In this document: positions 26,831-34,726 of the stretch, piece by piece
Position numbering within the stretch: the first letter of the stretch is position 1
How the letters are laid out: every line of letters begins with the position of its first letter
Assembly: GCF_009745975.1 (NCBI RefSeq)
Contig: NZ_WHOL01000056.1
Coordinates: 1 to 64,000, forward strand
Source of the DNA: Actinokineospora pegani
GTDB lineage: Bacteria > Actinomycetota > Actinomycetes > Mycobacteriales > Pseudonocardiaceae
Direction: 5' to 3'
DNA: 64,000 nucleotides
The notes under the pieces: model-generated
Databases searched by the model: none
What the model was told of the DNA's origin: nothing
Seen by the model: the letters and a program-made list of their open reading frames with translations, nothing else
Program-made: the position numbers and the translations under genes

Positions 26831-27144
26831 CCGGCGCGCGCGAGCGGCTGGCCGCCCAGCAGTCGGCCCTGCTGCACGCCCTGCTCGCAGGCGGGCCCGC
26901 GCCCGCGGGGTTCGACGAGGCGGCGCTGCGGGTCGAGGCGGACGCGCTGCTGGCCAAGCGGCGGCGGGTCGTCGCGACGATCACCCCGGAGACCGCGCAA
27001 GCGTGCGGGGCTGAGTTCGCCGCCCTGTTCGCCGAGTACGCCAGGGCGAACCCGCGCCGGGCGGGATCGCGGGCGCGGGAGGACGCGGCGGCGTTCACCG
27101 CGTTCATCGCCGCGCGCGAGCGCCGCTGGTGGCGGCGGCGCTGA
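26827..27144 (+). CDS. small MNIO-partner protein (SCO6045-like)
   Basis: A 105-residue, arginine- and alanine-rich helical protein whose GTG start overlaps the stop of the MNIO gene. [20 protein letters not shown] and [20 protein letters not shown] resemble the Streptomyces SCO6045-type proteins found beside DUF692 genes, from memory. In characterised MNIO systems a small partner protein binds the peptide and presents it to the enzyme; tight coupling here suggests the same job. No membrane segment or signal peptide. It ends in a run of basic residues (RERRWWRRR). Confidence 0.7.
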   Translation: MTGARERLAAQQSALLHALLAGGPAPAGFDEAALRVEADALLAKRRRVVATITPETAQACGAEFAALFAEYARANPRRAGSRAREDAAAFTAFIAARERRWWRRR

Positions 27145-27165
27145 CCGGTCGGCGATGCGGCCTGC

Positions 27166-27792
27166 TCAGCCCAGGTCGCGCAGGGCGCGCTGGGCTGTCT
27201 CAAGCTGCTCCTTGAGTTCCAGCACCCGTTGCTCCGCCCGCTCCTTGGCCGCCAGCAGCGCCACGTTGACCGCCTCGCCGACCTCCGCGGGCAGGAACCT
27301 CGACAGCTTGCCCACATCGCCCGCGGGCACCGGCGCCCACTTCACCGTCCTCCGCTTGCCCACCAGCACATCCACCGACCAGTCGCCCTCCGGCGTCGCG
27401 TGCAGCGTCACCGTGATCTCCACCGGCTGCGCGGTCTTGCGCGTCGCGCGCTTGGCGGGCGGCGGTGGTTCGGCCCCGGCCTCGATGCCGACCACGACCG
27501 CGGGAGCGGGAGCGGCAGGCGCGGGCGCCGGGCGCGGCGCGGCCTTGCGCGGGGGCGTCGCGGGCTTGTCCTGGGTGAGCTCGCCCGGGGAGAACGACAG
27601 CACGTCGCGCGAGCCCGCGGGGCGGACCTGGATGAAGTCGCCGTCGGGTGGGTCGTCGAAGGCGACGACCTTGCCCGCGGCGCCCGGGTCGACGCCGACC
27701 GCGGCCCCGGTGAACCAGACCGGTGTCGGCTTGCCCGCCGCCAGGGCCGCGCGCAGCCCCTCGATGTCCTCCGCCGTCAGCGCCTTCGCCAC
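27166..27792 (-). CDS. DUF6319-like hypothetical protein
   Basis: A 208-residue cytoplasmic protein in three parts. The N-terminal module (about 1-75) contains KPTPVWFTGAAVGVDPGAAG and GDFIQVRPAGSRDVLSFSPG. A proline/alanine-rich linker (about 78-112) follows. The C-terminal module (about 118-208) carries VGKRRTVKWAPVPAGDVGKL and ends in a helical, probably coiled-coil segment (AAKERAEQRVLELKEQLETA). I recall this as the actinobacterial DUF6319 family, with no known function. GTG start with AGGAGGAG upstream. It is convergent with the MNIO operon (21 bp between stops), so it is not part of it. Confidence 0.7.
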   Translation of the reverse strand: MAKALTAEDIEGLRAALAAGKPTPVWFTGAAVGVDPGAAGKVVAFDDPPDGDFIQVRPAGSRDVLSFSPGELTQDKPATPPRKAAPRPAPAPAAPAPAVVVGIEAGAEPPPPAKRATRKTAQPVEITVTLHATPEGDWSVDVLVGKRRTVKWAPVPAGDVGKLSRFLPAEVGEAVNVALLAAKERAEQRVLELKEQLETAQRALRDLG

Positions 27793-27920
27793 GTGGTGCT
27801 CCTCCTGGGTGTGAGTCGATCACCAGTGTGCCCGCGCCCACCGACAATCCGGCAGCCGGGCGTCACCCATTGGCGTGGTCCGGTTCGCCCGGCCCGCGGC
27901 GCGCTCCTAGCGTCCCTGAG

Positions 27921-28154
27921 ATGATGACGACGGTCCGGTACCTGTGGTGGCGAAGCTGCTACGACGGGGTCCTGCACGCCTTCCCGGTCGGGCGCAACGA
28001 CCGGCTGGCGCACCGCCACTACCGGGCGAGCTGCACCCACGCGGCCCCTCCCGACCTGGCGGGGGTCGACGAGGGCGGGCCGCGGTGCACGCTGTGTTCG
28101 CTCATCATTTCCAGCGGAGCCGTTGTGCCCGCGCCGCGGTCGCTCGCACAGTAG
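27921..28154 (+). CDS. small Cys/His-containing protein, unknown
   Basis: A 77-residue protein with no recognised family. Visible features are a Trp/Tyr-rich start (MMTTVRYLWWRSCYDG), then RASCTHAAPP and RCTLCSLI, which could hold a zinc ion (C, H, CxxC). The ATG pair at 27921 and 27924 has no clear ribosome binding site. It ends 4 bp before the secreted nuclease gene and may be co-transcribed with it. Confidence 0.5.
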   Translation: MMTTVRYLWWRSCYDGVLHAFPVGRNDRLAHRHYRASCTHAAPPDLAGVDEGGPRCTLCSLIISSGAVVPAPRSLAQ

Positions 28155-28158
28155 TCAC

Positions 28159-28950
28159 GTGCGCGCCCTGCTGGCAGCCCTGCTGCTCCTGGTCACCACC
28201 GCCCTGCCCGCCGCCGCCCACCCGCCCGCGCGGCTGCGGGCGATGACCTTCAACATCCACACCGGTGTCGGCGCGGACGGCGCCCTCGCCCTCGACCGCA
28301 CCGCGGCGGCCATCCGCGCCGCCCGCCCGGACGTCGTCGGCCTGCAGGAGGTCGACGTGCGCTGGTCCGAGCGCAGCGGGTTCGCCGACCAGGCCCGCGA
28401 GCTGGGCCGCCGGACCGGGATGCGGGTGTTCTTCGCGCCGATCTACGACCTGCCCGGCGAACCGCACCGCCGTCGGTACGGGGTCGCCGTGCTCAGCGCG
28501 CTGCCGGTGCTGCTGACCCGCAACCACGAGATCACCCGCTTGTCCACACAGGACCCGGCACTGCCGCCGACCCCGATGCCCGGCTTCGCCGAGGTCGTCG
28601 TGCGCACCCGCGCGGGCCTGGCCCACGTCTACAGCACCCACCTCGACTACCGGCCGGACCCGGCCGTCCGCGCCGCGCAGGTCCACGACATGCTCCGCGT
28701 CCTCGCGCGCACCCGTGCGCCCCAGGTCCTCCTGGGCGACCTCAACGCCGAGGCGGGCGCGCCCGAGCTCGCCCCCCTGTGGACCGCCTTGGGCCCCGTC
28801 CCGTCCGCGCCGACCTACCCCGCCACCGCGCCCACGGCCGCCATCGACCACATCGCGGTGTCGAGGGGCGTGCGGACGCGCGCGGTGTCCGTTCCGGACA
28901 CCCGGGCCTCCGACCACCGGCCGGTCGTCGCCGACCTGGTCCTGCCCTGA
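28159..28950 (+). CDS. secreted endonuclease/exonuclease/phosphatase family protein
   Basis: A 263-residue exported protein of the EEP (DNase I/exonuclease III-like) superfamily. The signal peptide is VRALLAALLLLVTTALPAAA. Catalytic motifs are MTFNIHTGV (metal-site Asn), VVGLQEVD (Glu), STHLDYRP (His), LLGDLNAE (Asp-x-Asn), AIDHIAVS and the final SDHRPVVADL (Asp-His). All key residues are present, so it should be active on nucleic acid, phospholipid or a phosphoester outside the cell; which one cannot be told. GTG start at 28159 gives a good export signal. Confidence 0.88.
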   Translation: MRALLAALLLLVTTALPAAAHPPARLRAMTFNIHTGVGADGALALDRTAAAIRAARPDVVGLQEVDVRWSERSGFADQARELGRRTGMRVFFAPIYDLPGEPHRRRYGVAVLSALPVLLTRNHEITRLSTQDPALPPTPMPGFAEVVVRTRAGLAHVYSTHLDYRPDPAVRAAQVHDMLRVLARTRAPQVLLGDLNAEAGAPELAPLWTALGPVPSAPTYPATAPTAAIDHIAVSRGVRTRAVSVPDTRASDHRPVVADLVLP

Positions 28951-28970
28951 CCGCGGCCCGGGGCCGTCAG
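28947..28970. terminator. weak bidirectional hairpin between convergent genes
   Basis: CTGACCGCGGCC and GGGCCGTCAG form an imperfect stem whose arms contain or touch both stop codons of the convergent genes at 28950 and 28967. A modest terminator candidate. Confidence 0.35.
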
Positions 28971-29182
28971 TCCTGGGACACGTCCTGGTCAACCTCGCGC
29001 AACCGGTACTCGCACCCGTACTCCACCGCGTAGTGCAGGTCGTAGTGGTGCACGATCTTCGGGCCGCCGTGCAGGTGCACGTGGGTCACGGTCGCCTTGG
29101 GCTCGGCCGGGAGCTGCGGCAGCGTGTCCACGCGCCCGTCGAGGGGACCACCGACGTACCGGACCAGGTAGGGGTCCGACAT
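28967..29182 (-). CDS. small hypothetical protein
   Basis: A 71-residue acidic protein: MSDPYLVRYVGGPLDGRVDT is followed by a His/Tyr-rich C-terminal half (GGPKIVHHYDLHYAVEYGCE). The opening resembles a motif seen in small actinobacterial proteins of unknown function. ATG at 29182 has GGGAGG about 6 nt upstream, which rules out longer versions. No membrane segment. The following 182 bp (29183-29364) hold no gene. Confidence 0.65.
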   Translation of the reverse strand: MSDPYLVRYVGGPLDGRVDTLPQLPAEPKATVTHVHLHGGPKIVHHYDLHYAVEYGCEYRLREVDQDVSQD

Positions 29183-29364
29183 GGAGCGCCTCCCTCGGGT
29201 CCGTCGCGGATCGTCCCGGTGCCGGGACGACTGCCAGCAGTGTAGGCGCGCGCACCGCCGATTCCAGGGGGCTGAACCGGGTCGGGAGAGGTCATCCACC
29301 GATCGGAGCAGCGGGTGCGGCGGTCCGGAGGCGGTTGGTCACAGAACGGGTGCCACGCGGGATG

Positions 29365-30906
29365 TCACGGAGGGCAGACCGTGCCGTCGCGGGGGGCCTT
29401 GCCGTCGACGAGGAACGCGCGGGCGGCCTCGGTGGCGCAGGCCGAGGGCCCCAGCGCGCCGTGGCCGACGCCCTGCCAGGTCACCAGCGCGGCGGTGGCG
29501 AGCTGCTGGGCGGCGCGCTCGGTGCCGCGCAGCGGGGTGACCGGGTCGGTCGCCGTGGCGATCACGACGATCGGCGGGGCGGTGCGGGCGCTGGGCTGCG
29601 GCAGCTCCTGCGACGGGATCGGCCACGGGCTGCACAGCGCCAGCCGCTGGGCCAGCAGACCGCCGAAGAACGGGTAGCGGGTGTTCCACTCCTCGGCCGC
29701 GACCGTCAGCTCCCGGGTGGACAGCCGCGACTTGGTGTCGTTGCACGTGGTGATCAGCGTGCCGTCGAAGGTCGCGGGCCAGACGTCGCCCTCGGTGAGG
29801 ACGGGGTCGACCAGCGCGTTGACGCCCGCCCCGACGCCGCCGCGCAGGTCGGCCAGCGCCTTGGACAGCGCGGGCCACGCCTGCCGGTCGGCCAGCCCCG
29901 CCAGCACGGCCCGCAGCACCACACCCGGCCCCAGTTCGACGCCGTCCCCGGTGACCACGGGGGTGGACCCGGCGGTGGCCAGCACCTCGGTCAGCGCGGT
30001 CCTGGCGTCGCCCAGCTCGCACGAGCGGGCCCGGCAGTCGTCGGCGAACGCGGTGAAGGCCGCCTCCGCGCCCGCGGCGACGCCCTCCAGGCCGACCTTG
30101 GCGTCCGGGTTGGGGTCGGGCAGGCCGTCGAGCACGATGCGGCCGACCTTGTCCGGGTGGCGTTCGGCGAACACCGACAGCACCCGCGCGCCCTCGCCGT
30201 GCCCGATGGCGTGCAGCCTGGGCATCCCCAGCGCTGTGCGGAGCACCTCGGCGTCGCCCGCCGCCCGCCAGGTGTCCAGCGCGGGCAGCCGCGCCTCAAG
30301 GCCGATCAGGCACTGCTGGCCCGCGGTGCGCGCCTGGTCGACGACGGCCTCGAGGTCGTCGGGCTCGGTCGAGCGCGGGTCGATCCCGACGACGCTGTAG
30401 CGGGTGTCCTCCGGCACGCAGCGCGCGGGCTCGCTGCGCCCGGTGCCGCGGCGGTCCACCCCCACCAGCGAGAACCGGCTCATCAGCTCCGGCGGGAGGG
30501 CGGCGGCGAGTTGGGCGGCGTAGGCCGTGCCGGGCAGGCCGTCGACGTCGTTGAACACCAGGACGGGCACCGGGCCGGAGCCGACCTTGACCAGGCTCAG
30601 CCGGGCCAGGCCCTGACCGGGCAGGTAGGGCGAGTCGAGGATGCTGTTGACCCGCGCGCAGGCGGTCGGCAGGGTGGTCGGCGGCAGCGCGCCGGCGATC
30701 TCCGGGGTGCAGTCCGACCACCGGACGCGGGCGTTCTCGGGGGTCCCCAACTCGGGGACGGGGGTGGGCTCGTTCACGGCGCTGGTCCGCGGCGGCTGGC
30801 CCTGCTCCCCGTCGTTGACCACGATCCCGGGGCGGGTGGACGGACCGGCCGTGCAGGCGGCGAGCAGGGCGATCGGGGCCAACCAGGTCCAGCGTCCGAC
30901 CCTCAC
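29365..30906 (-). CDS. alpha/beta-hydrolase lipoprotein lacking the nucleophilic serine
   Basis: A 513-residue exported lipoprotein of the tripeptidyl-aminopeptidase-like alpha/beta-hydrolase group. The N-terminus has a lipobox (IALLAACTAG, Cys18). Family segments are FSLVGVDRRGTGRSEP, IVVIATATDPVTP (acid) and TWQGVGHGALGPSACA (histidine) with the C-terminal TAP-like domain. At the nucleophile elbow, where GxSxG is expected (usually GYSYGT), the sequence is GHGEG at 235-239: the serine is glycine. Acid and histidine are kept. It is probably a binding protein or pseudoenzyme. GTG start. Four or more cysteines may form disulphides outside the cell. Confidence 0.85.
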   Translation of the reverse strand: MRVGRWTWLAPIALLAACTAGPSTRPGIVVNDGEQGQPPRTSAVNEPTPVPELGTPENARVRWSDCTPEIAGALPPTTLPTACARVNSILDSPYLPGQGLARLSLVKVGSGPVPVLVFNDVDGLPGTAYAAQLAAALPPELMSRFSLVGVDRRGTGRSEPARCVPEDTRYSVVGIDPRSTEPDDLEAVVDQARTAGQQCLIGLEARLPALDTWRAAGDAEVLRTALGMPRLHAIGHGEGARVLSVFAERHPDKVGRIVLDGLPDPNPDAKVGLEGVAAGAEAAFTAFADDCRARSCELGDARTALTEVLATAGSTPVVTGDGVELGPGVVLRAVLAGLADRQAWPALSKALADLRGGVGAGVNALVDPVLTEGDVWPATFDGTLITTCNDTKSRLSTRELTVAAEEWNTRYPFFGGLLAQRLALCSPWPIPSQELPQPSARTAPPIVVIATATDPVTPLRGTERAAQQLATAALVTWQGVGHGALGPSACATEAARAFLVDGKAPRDGTVCPP

Positions 30907-31022
30907 GCGATGCCCGTCCCTCTCCCCGCACAGTGCTGCCTACTGCCCGGGAGCGTGTCAGCAGGTAGGTGAGAACACGGTGAACACCCAGACATAGGAT
31001 GTCTCGGACGATGGGGGTGCGG

Positions 31023-31916
31023 ATGAACGAGGGTGTGGCGCCGGGGTGGCAGGGGCGGTTGGCGGCGACCTCGCGGTTGATCGGGTCCATCCCGCCGACC
31101 GCGCAGGTCCTCGTCGGGATCGTCAGCGTTCAGGTCGGCGCCGCGCTGGCGAAGCAGTTGTTCGCTGCTGCGGGGGCCACCGGTGTTGTCGCCCTGCGGC
31201 TTGTCTTCGCCGCGCTGATCCTGCTCGCGATCTGGCGGCCGTCGTTGCGCGTCACCCGGCGCACTGTGGGTGTCGTGGCGGGGTACGGCGCGGTGCTGGC
31301 GGCGATGAACATTCTGTTCTATCTCGCCCTGGAGCGCATTCCGCTGGGGATCGCGGTCACCGTCGAGTTCCTTGGTCCGATGATGCTCGCGCTCGCGGGG
31401 TCTCGTCGGTGGCTCGACGCGGTTTGGGCTGTTCTGGCGGGGGCGGGGGTGTTGCTTCTCGCTCGCGGTGGTGACGCGGAGTTGTCGCTGCTGGGGCTGT
31501 TCTTCGCCTTCGCCGCGGGGGTGTGTTGGGCGGGGTACATCTTGCTGGGGGCCGCCCTGGGGAAGCAGAGTGCTGATGGGAGCGGGTTGGCGTTGGCGAT
31601 GGGGGTGGCTGGGCTGATCGCGTTGCCGGTGGGGGTGGTGGGGGCGGGGCCTGACCTGTTGAGTCCGGTGGTGTTGGTGGTGGGGTTGGGGGTCGCGTTG
31701 TTGTCCTCGGTGATTCCGTACACGTTGGAGTTGGAGGCGTTGCGGAAGATCCCGCCTCGGGTGTTCGGTATTTTGATGAGTTTGGAGCCCGCGGTGGCGG
31801 CTGTGGCCGGGGTGGTGGTGCTGGGGGAGGTTCTGGTGGTTGATCAGTGGGTTGCCATTTGTTGTGTGGTGGGGGCTTCGGTGGGGGCCACCCGGTTCTC
31901 TCGGCCCGTTGTGTAG
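31023..31916 (+). CDS. EamA family transporter (RhtA-like exporter)
   Basis: A 297-residue inner-membrane protein with ten membrane segments in two EamA repeats, similar to RhtA-type threonine/homoserine exporters. Segments such as ALRLVFAALILLAIW, LFFAFAAGVCWAGYILLG and RVFGILMSLEPAVAAVAGVV are characteristic (the last is the family's C-terminal repeat signature). In-frame ATGs lie at 30999, 31011 and 31023; only the last has a GGGGG run at a proper distance, and TAGGAT at 30995-31000 could be a -10 box, which would exclude the first. Probably exports amino acids or related metabolites. Its stop is 10 bp from the convergent ligC stop. Confidence 0.88.
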   Translation: MNEGVAPGWQGRLAATSRLIGSIPPTAQVLVGIVSVQVGAALAKQLFAAAGATGVVALRLVFAALILLAIWRPSLRVTRRTVGVVAGYGAVLAAMNILFYLALERIPLGIAVTVEFLGPMMLALAGSRRWLDAVWAVLAGAGVLLLARGGDAELSLLGLFFAFAAGVCWAGYILLGAALGKQSADGSGLALAMGVAGLIALPVGVVGAGPDLLSPVVLVVGLGVALLSSVIPYTLELEALRKIPPRVFGILMSLEPAVAAVAGVVVLGEVLVVDQWVAICCVVGASVGATRFSRPVV

Positions 31917-31925
31917 GTGGGGGTG

Positions 31926-33017
31926 TCAGGCTGGGTCCTCTTTGGCCCTGACCTTGCCCTTGAGGACCGAGTCCAGGTCGTAGCGGGCGGGTTCCTCCAG
32001 TTGCTCGTAGGTGCACGAGTCGGGGGTGCGGTCTGGGCGCCAGCGGCGGAACTGGGCGGTGTGGCGGAAGCGGCTCGGGTAGGCGCCCTCGGTGTGCTCG
32101 TAGGCGACTTCGACGACGCGTTCCAGGCGGAGGGGGACCCAGGGTTGGTCCGTGGTGCGCCAGCGGCTCACGGCGCCGGGGAGGCGGGAGGCGCCGTGGT
32201 CGTCGGTGTGCCAGGGGTGGTCCTCGGCGCCGCCGGGGATCAGTTCGGCCATCTCCTGGGCCAGTTCGCGGCGGCGGGTGGCGGTGAAGGAGCCCGCGAC
32301 GCCGACGTGGTTGAGGGCGCCGGTGTTGTCGTAGAGGCCCAGCATGAGGGAGCCGACCGCCTCGCCCGGTTCGGTGTCCTTGTACCAGCGGATGCCGGAG
32401 ACCACGCAGTCGGCGGTGCGGGTGTGCTTGAACTTCAGCATCGTGCGCTTGTTGGGCGTGTACGGGCCGTTGGGCTTGCCCATCACGCCGTCCAGGCCCG
32501 CGCCCTCGAAGATCGTGAACCACTGGCGGGCCAGGTCGGAGTCGGTGGTGGCCGGGGTCAGGTGCACCGAGTCCGAAAGGGACAGCAAGCCCTCGAGGAC
32601 GCGGCGGCGGTCGACGGCGGGGGTGTCCAGGAGGACGTCGTCGTCCAGGGCCAGGACGTCGAAGGCGATGAAGCGGGACGGGGTCTTCTCGGCCAGCAGG
32701 TCCACGCGGGTCTTGGCGGGGTGGATGCGCTCGGAGAGGGCGTCGAAGTCCAGGCGGCCGTCGCGGTCGACGACGAGTTCGCCGTCGAGCACCACCCGGT
32801 TCGGCAGTGCGGCCAGCAGCGCCGTCACCGCCTCGGGGAAGTACCGGTTCAGCGGCTTGCCCGAGCGCGATTGCAGCGTCACCTCCGGCCCGTCGCGGAA
32901 CACCAGGCAGCGGAAGCCGTCCCACTTGGGCTCGAACACCAGGTCCGCGTCATCCGGGATGGACTTGGCGGGCTTGGCCAGCATCGGTTGGACCGGCGGG
33001 GTCAGCGGTAGCGACAC
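31926..33017 (-). CDS. ligC: ATP-dependent DNA ligase LigC
   Basis: A 363-residue ATP-dependent DNA ligase of the mycobacterial LigC type. The adenylated lysine is in FEPKWDGFRCLV (K31), with later nucleotidyl-transferase motifs in LDGELVV (III), FIAFDVLAL (IIIa), LDGVMGKPNGPYTP (IV) and MLKFKHTRTADCVV (V). An OB-fold domain follows (HVGVAGSFTATRRRELA to VVEVAYEHTEGAYPSRFRHT). It closes breaks after base-excision or end-joining repair. It lies 27 bp after the Asp23-type operon on the same strand and could be its last gene. Together with the stand-alone LigD polymerase at 21.5 kb it suggests a split end-joining set. Confidence 0.93.
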   Translation of the reverse strand: MSLPLTPPVQPMLAKPAKSIPDDADLVFEPKWDGFRCLVFRDGPEVTLQSRSGKPLNRYFPEAVTALLAALPNRVVLDGELVVDRDGRLDFDALSERIHPAKTRVDLLAEKTPSRFIAFDVLALDDDVLLDTPAVDRRRVLEGLLSLSDSVHLTPATTDSDLARQWFTIFEGAGLDGVMGKPNGPYTPNKRTMLKFKHTRTADCVVSGIRWYKDTEPGEAVGSLMLGLYDNTGALNHVGVAGSFTATRRRELAQEMAELIPGGAEDHPWHTDDHGASRLPGAVSRWRTTDQPWVPLRLERVVEVAYEHTEGAYPSRFRHTAQFRRWRPDRTPDSCTYEQLEEPARYDLDSVLKGKVRAKEDPA

Positions 33018-33044
33018 GGTCCCATCCTGCCCCGGCGACCCTGC

Positions 33045-33641
33045 TCAGCGCACCCGCTGGCGCTCCGCCGCGCCCATCTCCACCCGCACCGCCGTCGGCA
33101 GCGACTCGACGCCGAGCGACTCGCGGGCCCGGGTGAGCACGGAGGCGTCCAACTCGCGCCACACGTCCTTGACCCGCGCCCCCTCGGCGAGCCAGACGCT
33201 GAGCCGCAGCGCCGGGGTCTCCGGGTCGCCGACCACCGTGGCCCGCGCGCGGTCCACCCCGCTGACCTGCTCGGCGTCGGCGGAGATGGCCTCGGCGATG
33301 GCGCCCGCGGTGACCACCAGGCCGGAGCCGACGGACTCGTCGAGCGCCAGGTCCGGGTGCCGCTCCGGGCGCAGGGTGCGCAGCACCAGCAGCACTCCGA
33401 GCACCGCCAGCAGCACCCCGGCGGCGATCGCCACACCGCGCGCCAGGTTCGGCCAGTCGCCCAGGGTCTGCATGGCGATCGGGTCCAGCACCGGGCGCAG
33501 CGCCCGGAACGAGCCCACCCACCCCGCCCCGACGACCAGCGCGAGGACGCCCAGCGCCAGCGCGAGGACGCCGACGAGCGTGATGACCACCCGTTCGGTG
33601 CGGTAGGAGCGGGCCAGGGCGGCGACCGAGGGCGGTGTCAT
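33045..33641 (-). CDS. Asp23-like membrane protein (AmaP type)
   Basis: A 198-residue protein with two N-terminal membrane segments (VVITLVGVLALALGVLALVV and GVAIAAGVLLAVLGVLLVL, about 19-100) and a soluble C-terminal domain. The latter (SGLVVTAGAIAEAISADAEQ through SVWLAEGARVKDVWRELDAS) has the beta-strand pattern of Asp23/Gls24 envelope proteins. This layout matches AmaP, the membrane anchor of Asp23 in Firmicutes, by analogy. Its ATG overlaps the stop of the preceding gene (ATGA). Last of the envelope-stress genes before ligC. Confidence 0.7.
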   Translation of the reverse strand: MTPPSVAALARSYRTERVVITLVGVLALALGVLALVVGAGWVGSFRALRPVLDPIAMQTLGDWPNLARGVAIAAGVLLAVLGVLLVLRTLRPERHPDLALDESVGSGLVVTAGAIAEAISADAEQVSGVDRARATVVGDPETPALRLSVWLAEGARVKDVWRELDASVLTRARESLGVESLPTAVRVEMGAAERQRVR

Positions 33642-34180
33642 GAGCGGTCCCGGGGTGAGTCGACGACGACGGTGATCTTGGGTTGGTTGCCCAGCGGCAG
33701 GTCGGCCAGCGTGTCGCGCACGACCTCGAGCAGCCGGGGCCGCAACTCCTGCTCGGACTCCAGGCCGCTGGTCGCGCGCACCCGCACCTTGCGGGCGGTG
33801 GCGGTGACCGACGCGCCGGTGACGTTGTCCTCCGCGCGCACCCGCACCCCGACGATCCGGGCCAGCGAGCGCGGCGAGGTCCGCACGGTGATCCCGGGCG
33901 CGGGGTCCAGCAGCGCGACGTCCTTGCGCCGCGCGGTCATCGAGACCAGCAGCAGGACCAGGCCCGCGCCCGCGAGGACCCCCGCGACGACGCGCACGTC
34001 GGTGCTCTGCCACGTCATGTCGGCGACCCGGTCGCGCACGGTCGGCCACGGCACCAGCAGCGGGCCGTCGACCGGCCGCGCCCAGGTCCAGGCGACCTCG
34101 ACGGCCAGCAGCGCGCCCCCGGCGACCAGCGCCAGGCCGAGCAGGCAGGTCAGCACCCGCACCAGCACGCGCACGGTCAC
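33638..34180 (-). CDS. DUF6286-like membrane protein of the Asp23 cluster
   Basis: A 180-residue protein with two membrane segments: about 5-30 (VLVRVLTCLLGLALVAGGAL) and about 62-82 (VRVVAGVLAGAGLVLLLVSM). The soluble C-terminal part (ALLDPAPGITVRTSPRSLAR, SVTATARKVRVRATSG) resembles the alkaline-shock-type fold seen in DUF6286 proteins of actinobacterial Asp23 clusters, from memory. GTG start overlaps the preceding gene (GTGA) and its stop overlaps the next. Likely an anchor or scaffold for the Asp23 proteins at the membrane. Confidence 0.65.
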   Translation of the reverse strand: MTVRVLVRVLTCLLGLALVAGGALLAVEVAWTWARPVDGPLLVPWPTVRDRVADMTWQSTDVRVVAGVLAGAGLVLLLVSMTARRKDVALLDPAPGITVRTSPRSLARIVGVRVRAEDNVTGASVTATARKVRVRATSGLESEQELRPRLLEVVRDTLADLPLGNQPKITVVVDSPRDRS

Positions 34181-34521
34181 TCCACCCTGGGGCGGGTCGC
34201 GGGCAGCAGCGCCGACACGGTGACGTCCACGCCCAACACCCGGTACGAGGTGATCCGCTCGACCTCCTCGGACACCTTGGCGCGCACGTCCGAGACGACC
34301 TCGCGCACCTTGGCCGGGTAGTGCAGCGCCAGGTCGACGCGCAGCGACACCGTGTCGCCCGCCCCGGTCACCGTGGCCGACGACCCGTGCGAGCCGATCA
34401 GCTTGCGCCTGACCGAGGTGGTGCCCGGCGCGGTGTCCGCGGCGTGTTCGGCGATCTTGCGCACGACCACGGGGTCGATGCGCAGCGCCCCCCGGTCGTC
34501 CCGGTCGTCTTGGTCGGTCAC
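34177..34521 (-). CDS. Asp23/Gls24 family envelope stress protein
   Basis: A 114-residue Asp23/Gls24 domain protein. IDPVVVRKIAEHAADTAPGT opens the domain, VSLRVDLALHYPAKVREVVS is the central strand-helix unit and ITSYRVLGVDVTVSALLPAT the final strands. Such proteins form membrane-associated assemblies that protect the cell envelope under alkaline or wall stress in Firmicutes; the actinobacterial role is inferred. GTG start overlaps the stop of the small membrane gene before it. One of at least three Asp23-type proteins in this operon. Confidence 0.85.
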   Translation of the reverse strand: MTDQDDRDDRGALRIDPVVVRKIAEHAADTAPGTTSVRRKLIGSHGSSATVTGAGDTVSLRVDLALHYPAKVREVVSDVRAKVSEEVERITSYRVLGVDVTVSALLPATRPRVE

Positions 34522-34700
34522 TTGTCCCGCCCGCGGCCGCCGCCGAACATGTCGGACACGTCCAGCTCGCCGTCGAGCACCCGGCCCACGACGAGGCCGA
34601 CGAAGCCGACCGCCAGCGCGATGATGAAGGCCAGGAAGCCCTGTGAGGCGGCCAAGCCGAGGATGAGACCGGCGATGATGCCGGTCTGGGTTGCGTTCAT
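34518..34700 (-). CDS. small membrane protein (DUF2273-like)
   Basis: A 60-residue protein, mostly one hydrophobic hairpin (IIAGLILGLAASQGFLAFII then ALAVGFVGLVVGRVL) with a short charged C-terminus (DMFGGGRGRDK). DUF2273-type small membrane proteins accompany Asp23 genes in many Gram-positives, and position and size fit. ATG with GAGGGAG upstream. Its stop overlaps the next Asp23 gene start (GTGA). 26 bp separate it from the HPD-motif gene. Confidence 0.75.
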   Translation of the reverse strand: MNATQTGIIAGLILGLAASQGFLAFIIALAVGFVGLVVGRVLDGELDVSDMFGGGRGRDK

Positions 34701-34726
34701 GTCTCCCTCACGGTGCCCGACCCGGG

